From Vandiemenella viatica (lineage: Eukaryota > Arthropoda > Insecta > Orthoptera > Morabidae), in contig CM061914.1 in assembly GCA_031002005.1 (NCBI GenBank), positions 193,086,685-193,150,684 of the forward strand: a stretch of 64,000 nt of DNA, written 5' to 3'. Positions 63,680 to 64,000 of this stretch are shown here, piece by piece. A program made the position numbers and the translations under genes. Within the stretch, counting starts at the first letter, position 1. Every line of letters starts with the position of its first letter. The notes under the pieces were generated by a model. It did no database searches. It was not told the origin of the DNA and worked only from the letters and a program-made list of their open reading frames with translations.

Positions 63680-64000
63680 AATTATATATCAATGTACACA
63701 AAACTTTTATTGAAGTAATGAAAAACGATAAAGTGCGAACTACCCTAGAGCGCTGATAAACGTTCAAGAACAGGATGCTAAATTAAAATTACTAATTTCT
63801 TAAGAACTTTTTTTAAAAAATCAATAAAAATTATTTTTAAATAGAGTTTTCATTTCACGAAATAGTGTTTGAAACGGTATACATGAATCAAACAAAAAAC
63901 ATTTTAGTTAAAAAAAAAAATTATAGCGTATCTGATTTTAAAAAAATCATTTATTTATAAAGAACGTATTTGCTATCCGCTTCATTAAATTCTTTATCTC
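63680..64000. other. AT-rich window edge, no gene recognised
   Basis: No coding, RNA or repeat signal can be supported. Confidence 0.4.

Noticed and set aside
1..64000. A novel defence, biosynthetic or other multi-gene system
   Set aside because: Read on both strands, all recognisable coding sequence belongs to transposable elements; no cluster of unrelated conserved genes exists here.

Overview
This window looks like nuclear DNA from an arthropod, most likely an insect. It is AT-rich and intergenic, with no host gene I can support, and it is packed with animal transposable elements of types that are common together in insects: CR1/jockey-like, RTE-like and I-group non-LTR retrotransposons, tRNA-headed SINEs, Tc1/mariner and hAT DNA transposons, MITEs and a pair of solo-LTR-like repeats. 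I cannot fix the insect order from sequence alone. There are no bacterial operons, CRISPR arrays or functional tRNA/rRNA genes. One 1000-base run of N (40712-41711) is an assembly gap.

Layout. 0-8 kb: a diverged repeat pair, a jockey-like fragment with a 12-bp target duplication, CR1-like fragments, a small tandem array, a SINE and Tc1 and LINE remnants. 8-15 kb: a solo-LTR-like repeat, a 137-bp minisatellite, another Tc1 remnant, a SINE and a LINE-A fragment. 15.3-16.5 kb: a palindromic element carrying a nested long-TIR MITE and a nested SINE. 17-27 kb: LINE-A and RTE copies nested in each other, and a mariner remnant. 27.5-30 kb: the second LTR-like repeat, inverted and interrupted by a hAT MITE, plus another hAT MITE. 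31.05-36.13 kb: a 5.07-kb hAT element with a perfect 8-bp target duplication. 36.5-49.2 kb: two copies of a 1.85-kb block flanking an RTE element and the gap; the second copy is split by an I-group LINE of about 5.67 kb. 49-57 kb: SINEs, a hAT element with a nested LINE-A, RTE fragments, a terminal-hairpin element and a long LINE-A copy. 57-64 kb: GC-rich and hAT-like repeats, a decayed mariner, an intact Tc1-like transposon and the second terminal-hairpin element copy.

Only one protein looks intact and plausibly functional: the 340-residue Tc1-family transposase at 61395-62417 (minus), inside an element with perfect 34-bp inverted ends and TA target sites. All other coding traces are truncated, frameshifted or interrupted. 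The elements interact only as substrates and hosts: autonomous families left copies, non-autonomous ones (SINEs, MITEs) used their machinery, and nesting gives a relative timeline. 'LINE-A' below is my own working name for the dominant CR1/jockey-like family; family names come from recognised motifs, not from a database search.
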